Assembly (NCBI GenBank): GCA_900074725.1
Contig: LT598456.1
Span: forward strand, 317,488 to 381,487
Length of the DNA: 64,000 bases
Direction of reading: 5' to 3'
From: Lachancea dasiensis
Taxonomy: Eukaryota > Ascomycota > Saccharomycetes > Saccharomycetales > Saccharomycetaceae
Shown: positions 46,674 through 57,594 of the stretch, piece after piece
Layout of the letters: every line of letters begins with the position of its first letter
How positions within the stretch are numbered: the stretch's first letter is position 1
Made by a program: the position numbers and the translations under genes
Notes under the pieces: model-generated
The model's input: the letters and a program-made list of their open reading frames with translations, nothing else
Database searches by the model: none
Told to the model about the DNA's origin: nothing

Positions 46674-47381
46674 TTAGCGCATCATCTCTAGAAGCGAGAT
46701 AATTTCCTTTAGCTCATCGATGGCCGTTGTGGGCAGTTCGCCATTTTTTTTCAGTACGGTTTCGAGCAGCCTCGCCGTCTCTTGCGCCTGCGCAATAACG
46801 TTTTCCTGGTACGATGAGAAGTACAGCTCTGCATCGCCGCTTTCGTGTTCTACCGCAGTTTTCAAATCCTTCAACTGGTTCAGCGGCCGCAGTAGTTGTG
46901 GTATAAGCTTCTCAGCGTCGCGAATTGAGCTTACCTTATCCTTCAGGCCCTCTCGAAGTGAGTTGTATTCGTTGAGAAGAGACTCACTCTCCGCATCCTC
47001 ATTATTGGCAAGTGATATTTGAGGAAGATTGCCAATGTCAATAATCAGCTGCTCTATTGACATGAATTTTCCGTCGCGAGGCTCTTGAAGCTCGATGAGA
47101 TCGGTCCCAATGGCTTCCCTGGGAAGATCGCCTACAGTGGCCATGAGTTTGTGCAGATCCTGCCGCAGTAAAGCACGCTCGTTCTCCTGAATTTTCAGTA
47201 ACAACTCGTCCTGTTTGACCGGTTTAAAGTTTTCCTGCCTGAGGGTTGCCAACTCTTGTGCGAGCTGGCTCTGGATCAGCACGGCTAAGTCTGAAGGAAT
47301 ATCATTAGATTCAGGTACCGAAATACCGGGCATACTATCAATTTCACCTTCCAGGTATGAGGCAAGCTGAGAATAGGACAT
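46674..47381 (-). CDS. NKP1: Nkp1-like kinetochore protein
   Basis: A 235-residue coiled-coil protein of the non-essential Ctf19/CCAN inner kinetochore (238 residues in S. cerevisiae, YDR383C), where Nkp1 pairs with Nkp2. The sequence is leucine/glutamate-rich with heptad-like helices around residues 35-90, 130-170 and 185-235, and has no catalytic motif. Identity rests on length, composition and position next to RPP2B rather than on a strong motif. The ATG at 47381 (MSYSQLASYLE) is used, because the longer frame opens with GTG. Confidence 0.85.
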   Translation of the reverse strand: MSYSQLASYLEGEIDSMPGISVPESNDIPSDLAVLIQSQLAQELATLRQENFKPVKQDELLLKIQENERALLRQDLHKLMATVGDLPREAIGTDLIELQEPRDGKFMSIEQLIIDIGNLPQISLANNEDAESESLLNEYNSLREGLKDKVSSIRDAEKLIPQLLRPLNQLKDLKTAVEHESGDAELYFSSYQENVIAQAQETARLLETVLKKNGELPTTAIDELKEIISLLEMMR

Positions 47382-47553
47382 GATCAGAGAAGCCCCCCAA
47401 TTCACTACTCTCTTTGTTAACGTGGTACCATCTATGGACTAACGGTAATAGTGTCTAAGGTGTATGATTCCTGAGGCTGTCATTCATTCTATGAGCCACG
47501 CCACAATGGTCTAATCATATATTGGTTACCGTCCTCAAATTATCCATCGGTAA

Positions 47554-47625
47554 TCCGCGATAGTTTAGTGGCTAGAATTCGGGCTTGTCGCGCCCGGGAC
47601 CGGGGTTCAATTCCCCGTCGCGGAG
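47554..47625 (+). tRNA. tRNA-Asp (GUC)
   Basis: A 72-nt tRNA without intron. The acceptor stem TCCGCGA pairs with TCGCGGA, with discriminator G. The anticodon arm CGGGC/GCCCG holds the loop TTGTCGC, so the anticodon is GTC (47587-47589), reading aspartate GAC/GAU. The T arm CGGGG-TTCAATT-CCCCG is perfect, and the A-box region (TAGTTTAGTGG) is standard for RNA polymerase III. A T-run follows the gene. No delta-like repeat is seen around it. Confidence 0.97.
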
Positions 47626-47630
47626 TTTAC

Positions 47631-47635
47631 TTTTT
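47631..47635 (+). terminator. RNA polymerase III terminator of tRNA-Asp
   Basis: Five consecutive thymidines beginning 6 nt after the tRNA 3' end, the minimal yeast Pol III stop signal. Confidence 0.7.
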
Positions 47636-47801
47636 AACAAGTATCAAGCTTATTGTGAAGTGCACGATGCTATTTACCCAACATAGCATCGAGGATCGGT
47701 TAAAATCAAAATCTCTTGTCGGCCAAACAAGTTTTAATAGTACACAGTACAAGAATTATTCATGGATCTCATTAAAAATCATAATCTTATCGGAGGGTAG
47801 T

Positions 47802-48635
47802 CTAGACAGTAGGCGCGTTGGGCATGAAGTATGACCTCACCGGAAAATAGCTGTTGGTGGGATCAGCTACACCACTGTATAGAGAGTAGAATCCACACAT
47901 ACTACTTAAAATGCCAAAATAGCCACCAGCTATACTCACGTTCTCATTCCCGATAAAAGTACCGATTGTTAGCATCAGAAAGGTCAGATCGAGGAAAAAC
48001 AGTAGTAGAAATAAACCCCATGTACTTTTTAGCGTGCACATAAGCATCAAAAATGTGAAGACGGTCCAACCTGTTAGGAAAAATCCCAGAGCATTGGCTA
48101 GCATTTGAGGGTCATCCTCGTAGGAGGAGACGATGCCAAACTGGTCTGTCAATATACACCCGTAGCTAATCCAGAACCCTCCAAATGATCCAAAAACTGT
48201 CATAGCGTATGTATTGCCAATTGGATAGCATAACAGACCGGCAAAAAGTTCGATGCACCCCCCAAAAAAAAGACTGGCGCTTATGATAACTTTGGCATTT
48301 GTCACGCCACGCACTTGTGCATTCAAAAGCGACAGAACCAAACAACAATAGGAAAAGGACGCCAACCCCAGTGGTACTGGATTTGCCAGATTTGAGGGTC
48401 GTTTTTGGTGAATTCCTGGGTTCAGTTCACCGGCAAAGGCGTTGGCTAGCTCTGATTTACGGTAGATACAGTCCCCTAGGTGTACATACTCCCCATCGAC
48501 AGAAACTGAGTGTACAAGCCTGGTGACAGATGGAGGGGAGCGATCATGTGACGTTATATCCACTGCTTCTTCGAAGCTAGGCCGCGTAGGGCCTTTTTCC
48601 AGATCAGTGTCTCGGAAGTTTGTTTCAGTGGTCAT
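47802..48635 (-). CDS. ATO3: Ato3-like acetate/ammonia transporter (GPR1/FUN34/YaaH family)
   Basis: A 277-residue plasma-membrane protein with six membrane spans; yeast Ato proteins have been linked to ammonium export and acetate/H+ transport. The family signature NPVPLGLASFSYC opens the first span. Further marks are GGCIELFAGLLCYPIGNTYA and an FGGFW-like turn. The first 85 residues are hydrophilic and cytosolic. Length matches Ato3 (275), and the neighbour NKP1 matches YDR383C-YDR384C, which separates it from ADY2 and ATO2. The start is the ATG at 48635. Confidence 0.93.
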   Translation of the reverse strand: MTTETNFRDTDLEKGPTRPSFEEAVDITSHDRSPPSVTRLVHSVSVDGEYVHLGDCIYRKSELANAFAGELNPGIHQKRPSNLANPVPLGLASFSYCCLVLSLLNAQVRGVTNAKVIISASLFFGGCIELFAGLLCYPIGNTYAMTVFGSFGGFWISYGCILTDQFGIVSSYEDDPQMLANALGFFLTGWTVFTFLMLMCTLKSTWGLFLLLFFLDLTFLMLTIGTFIGNENVSIAGGYFGILSSMCGFYSLYSGVADPTNSYFPVRSYFMPNAPTV

Positions 48636-49324
48636 CTAAAATAATACGAAAACTTGTGAGTACCACTTGTTGATCCCAATATAACGGAAGCAAACCAGTC
48701 CTTCCTTCAGAATTAAATTGCTGAACCTCATATTTATATTTATCAACAATGTGCGAGTCCTGAATCTGTGTTGGGATACGATTGAAGAGACCATTTAGAA
48801 TGGTGTGATGTAGCTAACGGCCCAAAACAACCGAGGAAGTGGAGTCGACTAGGTCTATCTAAGGACAGTTGAGTACGCATGGTTTTTCTCTGGCCAGTCT
48901 TGAGCTGGTGCGATGACCTGATGCCATGGGGCCGACCCGACCAGAAAAAAAATAAAAAAACTAGAAGTGGTCAGATATGTATTCAGCCGCTCTGGGAAAG
49001 AAACCAAGGCTGCTTTGGATCTATCATTGAATGCATAGCAACATAAAGCCATCTACCTGCTTCACGTACTATTTGCCTTCTTTTGTTGAGTAAATAAAAT
49101 TGTGGAAGATGTGGATTGTCCTACTCGAGGTGCCAGAATAGTACATAATGACATAAGATCTTCGAAAGCGGCGACAGCGTATTGAGGTACGAGAAAATGT
49201 CCCTGTCGAGCGGTTTGCACAGTCGTACTAAAATGTCCGGCACTCATTGAGCGACAAGAGGTGTAACGGTCGGTTCAGAAATGCGATTTGCTTCTCACTG
49301 CCGTTCTCCGTAGCGCGGAAAAGC
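48636..49324. other. Region upstream of ATO3
   Basis: About 690 bp with no supported gene. An exact match to the S. cerevisiae ARS core, ATTTATATTTA, lies at 48732-48742, but 11-mers of this kind are common and Lachancea origins use other determinants. Confidence 0.45.
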
Positions 49325-50106
49325 TTATATTCCGCGCCTTTCAAAACCAGAGTTGAGCAACATAATGATCTCCGCAAGATCGGTCACCACTGCATCGATT
49401 AAATGTCCATGTGTCTCTAACAATGAACCATTTGAGTCGTTGCGAACCAATATCGTCGCACAACCTGCAGAAGCTCCACACTCCATGTCGTCGTAGGAAT
49501 CGCCAACCATTATCATGTTGCTTGGAGAAATATTCAAACGTTCAGAAATATGAAGGAGCGGATCTGGGTTGGGCTTAGTGGGACGAAAGTCTCGAGTCAA
49601 GATGTGGAGAAACCGGTCGTGTTCTACCGGAATGAAGTTTGAGATCAAGTGCCGCACGGGTGTGATTAAGTTTCGGGTACAGATACTTGTGGTGACGCCA
49701 TGTTCCGTCAAAAACTCCATGAGTGCCATCAGTCCTGGCTGGGGTTCCATTTCTGCCATTGCTAGTGCCTCTACTTTTTTTATATTCAAGTTCGCTTCTT
49801 CTCGAAGACTAGCAGTCGGCAAACTATCCACAAAAGTCAGGATATCTATTTGCGGGTCTTTGAGGCCTATAGCCTCACGCATTGCTTCTATAATGGGCAG
49901 AGGTTAGTTAAAACTTTGTTATCTCGGAGACTTATATCCCAATACTGCGTTATCATACTGAACATCCACTTCTGAGGTTTACAGAGTGTTCCATCCATAT
50001 CGAATACAATTGCCTTTACAGCAAGTTGAGTGGGAAGCACTGGCTTCAGTTTCATCAATGAGCTCATGGTCAAGCTCTTTTGTTCGTGAACTACATTGAA
50101 TGTCAT
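49325..50106 (-). CDS. HAD-family phosphatase like YOR131C, spliced
   Basis: Haloacid-dehalogenase-type hydrolase equivalent to S. cerevisiae YOR131C; the substrate is unknown. Exon 1 is 50106-49959, the intron 49958-49888 (71 nt; donor GTATGA, branch AACTAAC at 49909-49903, acceptor TAG), and exon 2 49887-49325; the product has 236 residues. Splicing joins VFDMDGTLCKPQKWMF to KAMREAIGL, reproducing the yeast protein. Motif I is FDMDGT with the nucleophile Asp; motif II lies around ICTRN, motif III has the Lys of RPTKPNPDPLLHI, and motif IV is MVGDSYDD. ATGs at 50067 or 50055 are alternative starts. It is the YOR131C-YOR132W divergent pair with VPS17. Confidence 0.9.
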
Positions 50107-50238
50107 TCTGCTTGTTGAGTAATTTTCTGGTTATGTATTGAAATACACACTGATATAATAATAAACTTGATTGTAACGGAGGAAGCTGGCTAGTAGTTAT
50201 CGTGCGCAATTGCTCCATAGCACTTCGAACCTTTAGAA

Positions 50239-51813
50239 ATGGCGTCTGCTGTGCCGTATGATCCATACGAAGATATAGACAATAATCCATTTTCCGAGCC
50301 GCAGGAGACTGGAGTTGATGTACAAGCATCTCCTGTTGAAGAACAAGAATCAAACGAAGAAGAAAGTACCACCAAAGCCACCAATGAAGATGCACAGAAG
50401 CCAGCCGAGGAAACAGGCATTGAGCTTCTCCCGGAACGCAAGTCGAAAAAGCACCAACTGGTTGTGAAGGTCACAGGTCTCGAGCGTATCGGTACTTTTA
50501 CAAATAAAAAGGAGAATCCTACTCTCAAATTCGATATTTCAACAAATCTGCCCACGTTTCGCAAACCGCAGCATCGAAATATCAAAAAGACGATGACAGA
50601 ATTCCAAAACTTGTTTACATTCCTGAACGGATCGATACCGGAGACTTTTGTTCCTGCACTACCCTTATCGAGTACTAATTACGGGATCAGCAATTCCGAA
50701 GACTACCATAAGACTATCAAAAACTTTCAAGACTGGTTTGACCGCATTACAGCAGACCCTTTGATACTTCGAAGTGAGGAACTGGCCTTTTTTGCTGAGA
50801 GTGATTTCAACACGTACACTCCGGTCGGCAAATTGAAGTCACCGGTTTCTGGCTTGAAAAGAAAAACACTCAAACAGCTGGCACCTCCTTTTGATGAATG
50901 TCTCGAGCTCGCGGAATTTCGTCCGTTAGTCAAATCTATTCATCATCTTAGCCAGGACATTCAGACCAAACTGCTCAAACTTTGCAAACTTCGCAAAGCC
51001 CTTTCACAGGATGAAAGCGCTATCGGTCAAAGCTTCAAGGACTTGTCACAAGACTCTTCTCAGCCAAAATCCCATAGCAAATTCTACACCAAATTTGGCA
51101 AAACCTTGACTGCCGTGGGCGATATCGACAGCGTGATGGCGACGCTGGATATAGCCACTTTATATGATGGTTTGGACTGGATCACACACGAGACCTACAT
51201 GGTTAAGGAGTCATTGACCAACCGACATTTTTTGATGAGAGACTTGCTGCAAGCACAGCAAACGACTAAAGCTCGCCAAGAACAAGCTCGCAAGCTACGC
51301 GCTAAGAGAGATGTATCTCCTCTCAAAGTAGACGAGGCAATTCGGGCACTTAAGTTGGCGACCACCACGGAACATGAGGTGACTTTGAAGCTTCGTCGCA
51401 TTACGGCAAATATGTTGTTACAGAAAAAAGACTGGCTAGAATGGTACGACCGCTTTTTGATGGATAGTATCAAAGACTACACTCTGAGAAAAATAGAATA
51501 TGAACGGAAAAAACTGACTTTGTTGGAGCGTATACGCAGTGATGTGCGAGCGATTGATGAGAGCGGTGGGCTTTCACGGCTAGGTCGTGGTGCAGTTGGA
51601 AGAGAGGGAAGTTCTGCGATTAGGCCCTCTCAAAGCGCCCAAGGCGATAGTTGGACCAGCGATCGGAGATCTAGGGTATTTGAGCCTTCAGTGTTGAAGA
51701 CGGAGTTTGATGCTTCCTTGGAAGTTGAAGGAGAAGCCGACGCGGCCGGGGAGGATCAATACACGCTAGACGCTAGAAGCGCAGCTCATTTGCTGGGAAC
51801 AAGTAGTTTTTAA
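50239..51813 (+). CDS. VPS17: Vps17, retromer sorting-nexin subunit
   Basis: A 524-residue PX-BAR protein that dimerises with Vps5 in retromer to return Vps10 and other cargo from endosomes to the Golgi. The acidic N terminus includes NPF (DIDNNPFSEP). The PX domain covers about residues 70-190 (VVKVTGLERIGTFTNKKENP, FLNGSIPETFVPALP). The rest is predominantly helical, as expected for the BAR dimer, with TLLERIRSDV-type heptads at the end. It is divergent from the HAD gene with a 132-bp shared promoter. Confidence 0.95.
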   Translation: MASAVPYDPYEDIDNNPFSEPQETGVDVQASPVEEQESNEEESTTKATNEDAQKPAEETGIELLPERKSKKHQLVVKVTGLERIGTFTNKKENPTLKFDISTNLPTFRKPQHRNIKKTMTEFQNLFTFLNGSIPETFVPALPLSSTNYGISNSEDYHKTIKNFQDWFDRITADPLILRSEELAFFAESDFNTYTPVGKLKSPVSGLKRKTLKQLAPPFDECLELAEFRPLVKSIHHLSQDIQTKLLKLCKLRKALSQDESAIGQSFKDLSQDSSQPKSHSKFYTKFGKTLTAVGDIDSVMATLDIATLYDGLDWITHETYMVKESLTNRHFLMRDLLQAQQTTKARQEQARKLRAKRDVSPLKVDEAIRALKLATTTEHEVTLKLRRITANMLLQKKDWLEWYDRFLMDSIKDYTLRKIEYERKKLTLLERIRSDVRAIDESGGLSRLGRGAVGREGSSAIRPSQSAQGDSWTSDRRSRVFEPSVLKTEFDASLEVEGEADAAGEDQYTLDARSAAHLLGTSSF

Positions 51814-52768
51814 GAGGGCCCCCCATGGCTTCTAATGAGAATGAATTATAAGATTTTTATGCTCTTTTCGAGGCGTGTGCATGAATCATCGGAGTTCTTG
51901 TGCCACTGCTCTGCTCCGATGGCATAACCGTCCCAATCACAAAAATAATGTCACAATGGTATAAAGTGATAATAAACTTTGGAAGTGTAAGGGAAACACT
52001 TGCGCGTCTGGAACAATATCGATGGACTCCGTGAATTGAGTCTATCGGAACTTGAAAGAGGAGGCGATTTGACAACCGCTGCTCTACAAAAGTACTTGGT
52101 AGTGTCATTTTTCACCCTCGAATGACCTCCACACAGACGATCTTTCGAGGAAGAAAGACGAAATTAAGACTAGTCCGACCTTGAGAACTATAGAGCTACT
52201 GCATGAATTCCCGCTCAAAACAGGCTACTTCCATCACATCAATTATGCCACATGCCAGTATTGCAATGACGAAGCTCAGTATCATGACAGACGAAGATGT
52301 TGTACTGACCATTTAAGCTGCCTTTTTGAAAGGTCTCTCCAGAGAGTCACCATTTGAAGCTTATTGTGGCAAATTCTATGGGGCGAATGCTTGCAGACGA
52401 GTATAGTCTACCATCTATGTAATATGCTTTAGATCCCAGCTACTCATTTTAACTCGAAACGTACTTAACCTTCCCTCCTATTGGCCCCCTGCGTACATAG
52501 TCGAACAGGGGCGGTCCAGAGATTACGCCACAAACTAGCGTAGAGCTCTTCCTAAAAGGGCAATTTCCCAATTTTATTCGGCGATGGCCACGCACGCCAT
52601 GAAAAAATTTACCAATATCCGGGCACTGACATAATAAAAAGGCAGAGTTGATGGCCCTAAAAATTATTCTACTTTCAGGAGAAGGCTTTACCTCTCCTTC
52701 TTATTACTTTTGTTTAAAGTTCGCTCCAGTTAGACCACTCCACAGCTCTTCAACAACACACTAACGCA
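51814..52768. other. Long upstream region of the EF-2 gene
   Basis: About 950 bp. The proximal part has a TATA-like element (TAATAAAAA, near 52632-52640) and pyrimidine-rich CTTCC sequences near 52.47 kb, compatible with a strongly expressed promoter. An 83-codon minus-strand frame near 51.86-52.1 kb shows no feature and is not called. Confidence 0.45.
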
Positions 52769-55297
52769 ATGGTTGCTTTCACTGTGGACCAAATGAGGTC
52801 CCTTATGGACAAGGTCACTAACGTGCGTAACATGTCGGTTATTGCACACGTCGACCACGGTAAATCGACTTTGACCGACTCCTTGGTTCAAAGAGCTGGT
52901 ATCATTTCCGCCGCCAAGGCTGGTGAAGCTCGTTTCACTGACACCAGAAAGGATGAACAGGAACGTGGTATCACTATCAAGTCTACTGCCATCTCTTTGT
53001 ACTCTGAGATGTCCGAAGACGACGTCAAGGACATCAAGCAAAAGTCTATCGGCAACTCGTTTTTGATTAACTTGATCGACTCGCCAGGTCACGTTGACTT
53101 TTCCTCGGAAGTTACTGCTGCTTTGAGAGTCACTGACGGTGCTCTTGTGGTTGTTGACACTGTTGAAGGTGTCTGTGTGCAAACCGAAACTGTGCTAAGA
53201 CAAGCTTTGGGTGAACGTATCAAGCCTGTTGTCGTCATCAACAAGGTCGACCGTGCTTTGCTAGAATTGCAAGTCACCAAGGAAGATTTGTACCAATCTT
53301 TCGCCAGAACTGTTGAATCCGTCAACGTCATTATCTCCACCTACGCCGACGAAGCTTTGGGTGACATGCAAGTCTTCCCATCTCAAGGTACCGTGGCTTT
53401 CGGTTCCGGTTTGCACGGTTGGGCTTTCACCATCCGTCAATTCGCTAACCGTTACTCCAAGAAGTTCGGTGTCGACAAGATTAAGATGATGGAGCGTTTG
53501 TGGGGTGACTCTTACTTTAACCCAAAGACCAAGAAGTGGACTAACAAGGAAACCGACAGTGACGGTAAGCCTCTAGAACGTGCTTTCAACATGTTCGTTT
53601 TGGACCCTATCTTCAGACTTTTTGCTGCTATCATGAACTTCAAGAAGGACGAAATTCCAGTCTTGTTGGAAAAGTTGGAAATCAACTTGAAAGGTGACGA
53701 AAAGGACTTGGAAGGTAAGGCCTTGCTAAAGGTTGTTATGCGTAAGTTCTTGCCAGCTGCTGACGCTTTGCTAGAAATGATTGTCATGTACTTGCCTTCT
53801 CCAGTTACCGCTCAAAACTACAGAGCTGAGCAATTGTACGAAGGTCCTAACGATGACCCAGCTTGCATTGCCATCAAGAACTGTGACCCAACTGGTGACT
53901 TGATGCTTTACGTTTCCAAGATGGTGCCAACCTCCGACAAGGGTAGATTCTACGCTTTTGGTAGAGTTTTCGCTGGTACCGTCAAGTCTGGTCAAAAGGT
54001 CAGAATCCAAGGTCCAAACTACGTCCCAGGTAAGAAGGATGATTTGTTCATCAAGGCTGTTCAAAGAGTTGTTTTGATGATGGGTAGATTCGTCGAGCCT
54101 ATTGATGACTGTCCAGCCGGTAACATTGTCGGTTTGGTTGGTATCGATCAATTCTTGTTGAAGACCGGTACTTTGACCACCTACGAATCCGCTCACAACA
54201 TGAAGGTCATGAAGTTCTCTGTCTCCCCAGTTGTGGAAGTCGCTGTCGAAGTCAAGAATGCTAACGACTTGCCAAAGCTAGTCGAAGGTCTAAAGAGATT
54301 GTCCAAGTCCGACCCTTGTGTCTTGACTTACATGTCCGGCTCTGGTGAGCACATTGTTGCTGGTACCGGTGAATTGCACTTGGAAATCTGTTTGTCTGAC
54401 TTGGAAAACGACCATGCTGGTATTCCATTGAAGATCTCTCCTCCTGTGGTCGCTTACAGAGAAACCGTTGAGGGTGAGTCTTCTCAAGTCGCTTTGTCTA
54501 AGTCTCCAAACAAGCACAACAGAATCTACTTGAAGGCTGAACCAATGGAAGAAGAATGCTCTCTAGCCATCGAGAACGGTAAGATCAACCCAAGAGACGA
54601 TTTCAAGGCTCGTGCCAGAGTTATGGCTGACGAGTACAACTGGGATGTTACTGACGCCAGAAAGATTTGGTGTTTCGGTCCAGATGGTAACGGTCCTAAC
54701 GTTGTCGTTGACCAAACCAAGGCTGTGCAGTACTTGACCGAAATCAAGGACTCCGTTGTTGCTGCTTTCCAATGGGCTTCCAAGGAAGGTCCTATCTTCG
54801 GTGAACAAATGCGTTCCGTCAGAATCAACATCTTGGATGTTACTTTGCACGCCGATGCTATTCACAGAGGTGGTGGTCAAATTATCCCTACCATGAGAAG
54901 AGCCACTTACGCTGGTTTCTTGTTGGCTGAGCCAAAGATTCAAGAACCTGTTTTCTTGGTTGAAATCCAATGTCCAGAACAAGCCGTCGGTGGTATCTAC
55001 TCCGTTTTGAACAAGAAGAGAGGTCAAGTTGTCTCTGAAGAGCAAAGACCAGGTACTCCATTGTTCACCGTCAAGGCCTTCTTGCCAGTTAACGAATCTT
55101 TCGGTTTCACCGGTCAATTGAGACAAGCCACTGGTGGTCAAGCTTTCCCACAAATGGTGTTCGACCACTGGGCCACTTTGTCTGCTGACCCATTGGACCC
55201 ATCTTCCAAATCTGGTGAAATTGTTCTCGCCTCTCGTAAGAGACAAGGTATGAAGGAGGAAGTCCCAGGCTGGCAAGAGTACTACGACAAATTGTAA
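52769..55297 (+). CDS. EFT2: Translation elongation factor 2
   Basis: EF-2, the GTPase that drives ribosomal translocation, 842 residues as in S. cerevisiae. The P-loop AHVDHGKST, switch region [23 protein letters not shown] and [10 protein letters not shown] are all present. The diphthamide histidine lies in the loop [15 protein letters not shown]. Codon use is extremely biased to the preferred yeast set, like RPP2B and unlike most neighbours, as expected for high expression. One copy stands where S. cerevisiae has EFT2 (YDR385W) and EFT1 (YOR133W). Confidence 0.99.
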   Translation: MVAFTVDQMRSLMDKVTNVRNMSVIAHVDHGKSTLTDSLVQRAGIISAAKAGEARFTDTRKDEQERGITIKSTAISLYSEMSEDDVKDIKQKSIGNSFLINLIDSPGHVDFSSEVTAALRVTDGALVVVDTVEGVCVQTETVLRQALGERIKPVVVINKVDRALLELQVTKEDLYQSFARTVESVNVIISTYADEALGDMQVFPSQGTVAFGSGLHGWAFTIRQFANRYSKKFGVDKIKMMERLWGDSYFNPKTKKWTNKETDSDGKPLERAFNMFVLDPIFRLFAAIMNFKKDEIPVLLEKLEINLKGDEKDLEGKALLKVVMRKFLPAADALLEMIVMYLPSPVTAQNYRAEQLYEGPNDDPACIAIKNCDPTGDLMLYVSKMVPTSDKGRFYAFGRVFAGTVKSGQKVRIQGPNYVPGKKDDLFIKAVQRVVLMMGRFVEPIDDCPAGNIVGLVGIDQFLLKTGTLTTYESAHNMKVMKFSVSPVVEVAVEVKNANDLPKLVEGLKRLSKSDPCVLTYMSGSGEHIVAGTGELHLEICLSDLENDHAGIPLKISPPVVAYRETVEGESSQVALSKSPNKHNRIYLKAEPMEEECSLAIENGKINPRDDFKARARVMADEYNWDVTDARKIWCFGPDGNGPNVVVDQTKAVQYLTEIKDSVVAAFQWASKEGPIFGEQMRSVRINILDVTLHADAIHRGGGQIIPTMRRATYAGFLLAEPKIQEPVFLVEIQCPEQAVGGIYSVLNKKRGQVVSEEQRPGTPLFTVKAFLPVNESFGFTGQLRQATGGQAFPQMVFDHWATLSADPLDPSSKSGEIVLASRKRQGMKEEVPGWQEYYDKL

Positions 55298-55727
55298 GCA
55301 AAACTCATCACAACATAGTCCCGCTTCCATTTTGTCTCATAATATTTCGGAAACATACTGAGCGTTTATAACTTGTAGACCCGATTTTATCCTATTGTAT
55401 ATTTCATTAATCAGAGTCAATTAAAAAAACCAAGTCTATTAAATTTGAGGAGCACTCGAAACTAGTGCCGGTCATATATCTTGATTCGACATCTAATTTC
55501 ACAGATCGAAAGAAAGATGAAGAGAATTAATTAAACATTCGATTTGTTTTGTTTACAAAATTGAAGGCATCTCTCACTAGAAAAAAAGAGAACATCGAAG
55601 GTTTTGTTGCTTCTTTAGCGAACATAAATGAACTCCCACGTTTGAGAGAGAGTCACTCCATTGCAACTTATAGACTAGTCTTGAATTAGGTGGTTTTGCT
55701 GTTGGGTAAATAACGTCGAAATTGCCT
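55298..55727. other. Region between EF-2 and MUS81
   Basis: About 430 bp, the 3' flank of EF-2 (AT-rich, poly-A-like signals) and the MUS81 promoter. No gene or repeat of note. Confidence 0.45.
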
Positions 55728-57584
55728 ATGTCTCTACCTCAGAACTTGAAACCGTACTATGTTGAATGGCTTGGATCTGAAGCAGAAAAAGCCACGCAGA
55801 AGAACGAAAAACTGGGCGCGGTCTATGCGAAAGCTCTCGAAAATTTAAAATCACACGAATCAGCGCTCGTGCATCCGAACGAGCTCCTTGCTATCAAGGG
55901 CATCGGTAACAGGATCAAAAATGTGCTTAAAGATCGGCTACATTCTTTTTGCAGGGAAACTGGGTTTGAACCACCACCAGATCCACAATTGGTAGTCAGT
56001 AACGTAGAAAACCGGCAAAGAACTAAGATACGATCTTTGCAGGACGACACGCAGGCTGACGAGAGACCCAAAAAAAAGCGAAGATATGTCCCGAAGAGAA
56101 GATCTGGCGGGTACGCCATTTTGTTGGCTCTTTTGGAATGCAATTCTTCGAGGCAGGGTTCCTCGAAAAGTGAAATAGTCAACCTCGCTTCTAAATACTG
56201 CGACCACCCTTTCCACTCGAATCCTACGTCGCGGGATTTTCACAGCGCTTGGTCTGCAGTAAAGACACTACTGGCAAGAGAGCTTTTAATTGAGGAGGGC
56301 AGGCCCAAGAGGTATATTCTGACAAAAGAAGGTGAAGAAATGGCCCATACTTTAAAGAAAACCGATGATATAACATTTGAAGATGAAGCAGCATATCAAA
56401 TCAGATTGGGTGCTGATTCAGCTGGGAATAATTCCAACGATATCGATGGCGAGAATGAGGTCACCGCTGATTACAGCGCGTTAATCGAGGCCACTCAGCC
56501 ACATCGATTACCTGGCATGTTTCAATCATTCCAAACAAAGACTGCTGCGGTCCAGGTAGATAGTAACGCGAATAAACCACGCACTCTGGCCGGTGGGGTC
56601 AATACAAAGCTGCCGCCTGCTGATGTCCCCACTAACAAACCCACAAGTCCGTCAAGAGGCACCAAGGATAACATAGTGAGAGCCAGGTGGAACGGGATCA
56701 GCTATGAGGTCTGGGAACCCAACTCCTACGAAATTCTTCTTGTGATAGACCATCGTGAGGTCAAATCTAAAAGTGAGCGAGAATTTTTTGCTAACCAGTT
56801 ACGAGAGAAAGGCGTCATGGTCGAGACGCGCCAACTGTCGTTAAGTGATATTCTATGGGTAGCTAGAAATAAGATCACCAAGAGAGAATGTGTTCTTGAT
56901 TTCATGCTCGAGAGGAAAAGGCTGGACGATTTTGCTATGAGTATCATGGATAACAGGTTTGTGGAGCAGAAAAATCGGTTGAAGAAGACCGGATGTAGGA
57001 ATGTTTTTTATTTGGTGGAAGATATCGCCAGCGATACAGCTGTCAAAATGGCCGATGCCATTAGAACAGCCGTATGGGTGACCATCATCTACAATGAATT
57101 TCATGTGAAAAGAACCAAAAACCCAGATGACACAGTAAATTGGCTCAAGGGTATGACAAGTGTTATCGAAAATAATTATGCACAAAAGTCGGTGCTAGTT
57201 ATGAGTCCCAGAGATTTGAAAAGTCAGGATGATTATCTCGATACCTTACAAAAATTTCGTGTGCAGTTCGAGCGTGCTAACAATCTAGAGTGCTGTCAGC
57301 GCTTTGATTGCTTTCAGGAAATTATGGACAAAGGATCCTTGATGACCGTCAAAGAACTCTTTCTCAGAGCGCTGATGGTAAACAAGGGCGTCTCTTTAGA
57401 GAAAGCAATATCTATCCAGGCAAAATTTCCAACGCTCTGTGCACTATTAAAAGCGTACCGGAATTGTGATTCAGATGAGAAGGGAAAGAATTTGTTAGCT
57501 GACGCCTTGAAATGCGAACCTGGAACAAGAAAGGTGGGGAAAGCTCTATCAGAAACACTATGGAAAACATTTGGAAAACGTTGA
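55728..57584 (+). CDS. MUS81: Mus81, structure-specific endonuclease catalytic subunit
   Basis: XPF-family nuclease that, with Mms4, cleaves branched recombination and replication intermediates. The 618-residue protein (632 in S. cerevisiae) has an N-terminal helix-hairpin-helix (LLAIKGIGNRIKNVL), a winged-helix middle (around YAILLALLE), and the nuclease motif LERKRLDDF near residue 394, the ERKxxxD signature. Two HhH-like segments lie at the C terminus. The ATG at 55728 is used; a TTG two codons before is open but not needed. Its end is only 10 bp from the end of the convergent transporter gene. Confidence 0.95.
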   Translation: MSLPQNLKPYYVEWLGSEAEKATQKNEKLGAVYAKALENLKSHESALVHPNELLAIKGIGNRIKNVLKDRLHSFCRETGFEPPPDPQLVVSNVENRQRTKIRSLQDDTQADERPKKKRRYVPKRRSGGYAILLALLECNSSRQGSSKSEIVNLASKYCDHPFHSNPTSRDFHSAWSAVKTLLARELLIEEGRPKRYILTKEGEEMAHTLKKTDDITFEDEAAYQIRLGADSAGNNSNDIDGENEVTADYSALIEATQPHRLPGMFQSFQTKTAAVQVDSNANKPRTLAGGVNTKLPPADVPTNKPTSPSRGTKDNIVRARWNGISYEVWEPNSYEILLVIDHREVKSKSEREFFANQLREKGVMVETRQLSLSDILWVARNKITKRECVLDFMLERKRLDDFAMSIMDNRFVEQKNRLKKTGCRNVFYLVEDIASDTAVKMADAIRTAVWVTIIYNEFHVKRTKNPDDTVNWLKGMTSVIENNYAQKSVLVMSPRDLKSQDDYLDTLQKFRVQFERANNLECCQRFDCFQEIMDKGSLMTVKELFLRALMVNKGVSLEKAISIQAKFPTLCALLKAYRNCDSDEKGKNLLADALKCEPGTRKVGKALSETLWKTFGKR

Positions 57585-57594
57585 GGACGTAAAT

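Noticed and set aside
51857-52108. 83-codon minus-strand frame upstream of EF-2
   Set aside because: Non-yeast-like composition and no recognisable feature; it lies in a promoter region.
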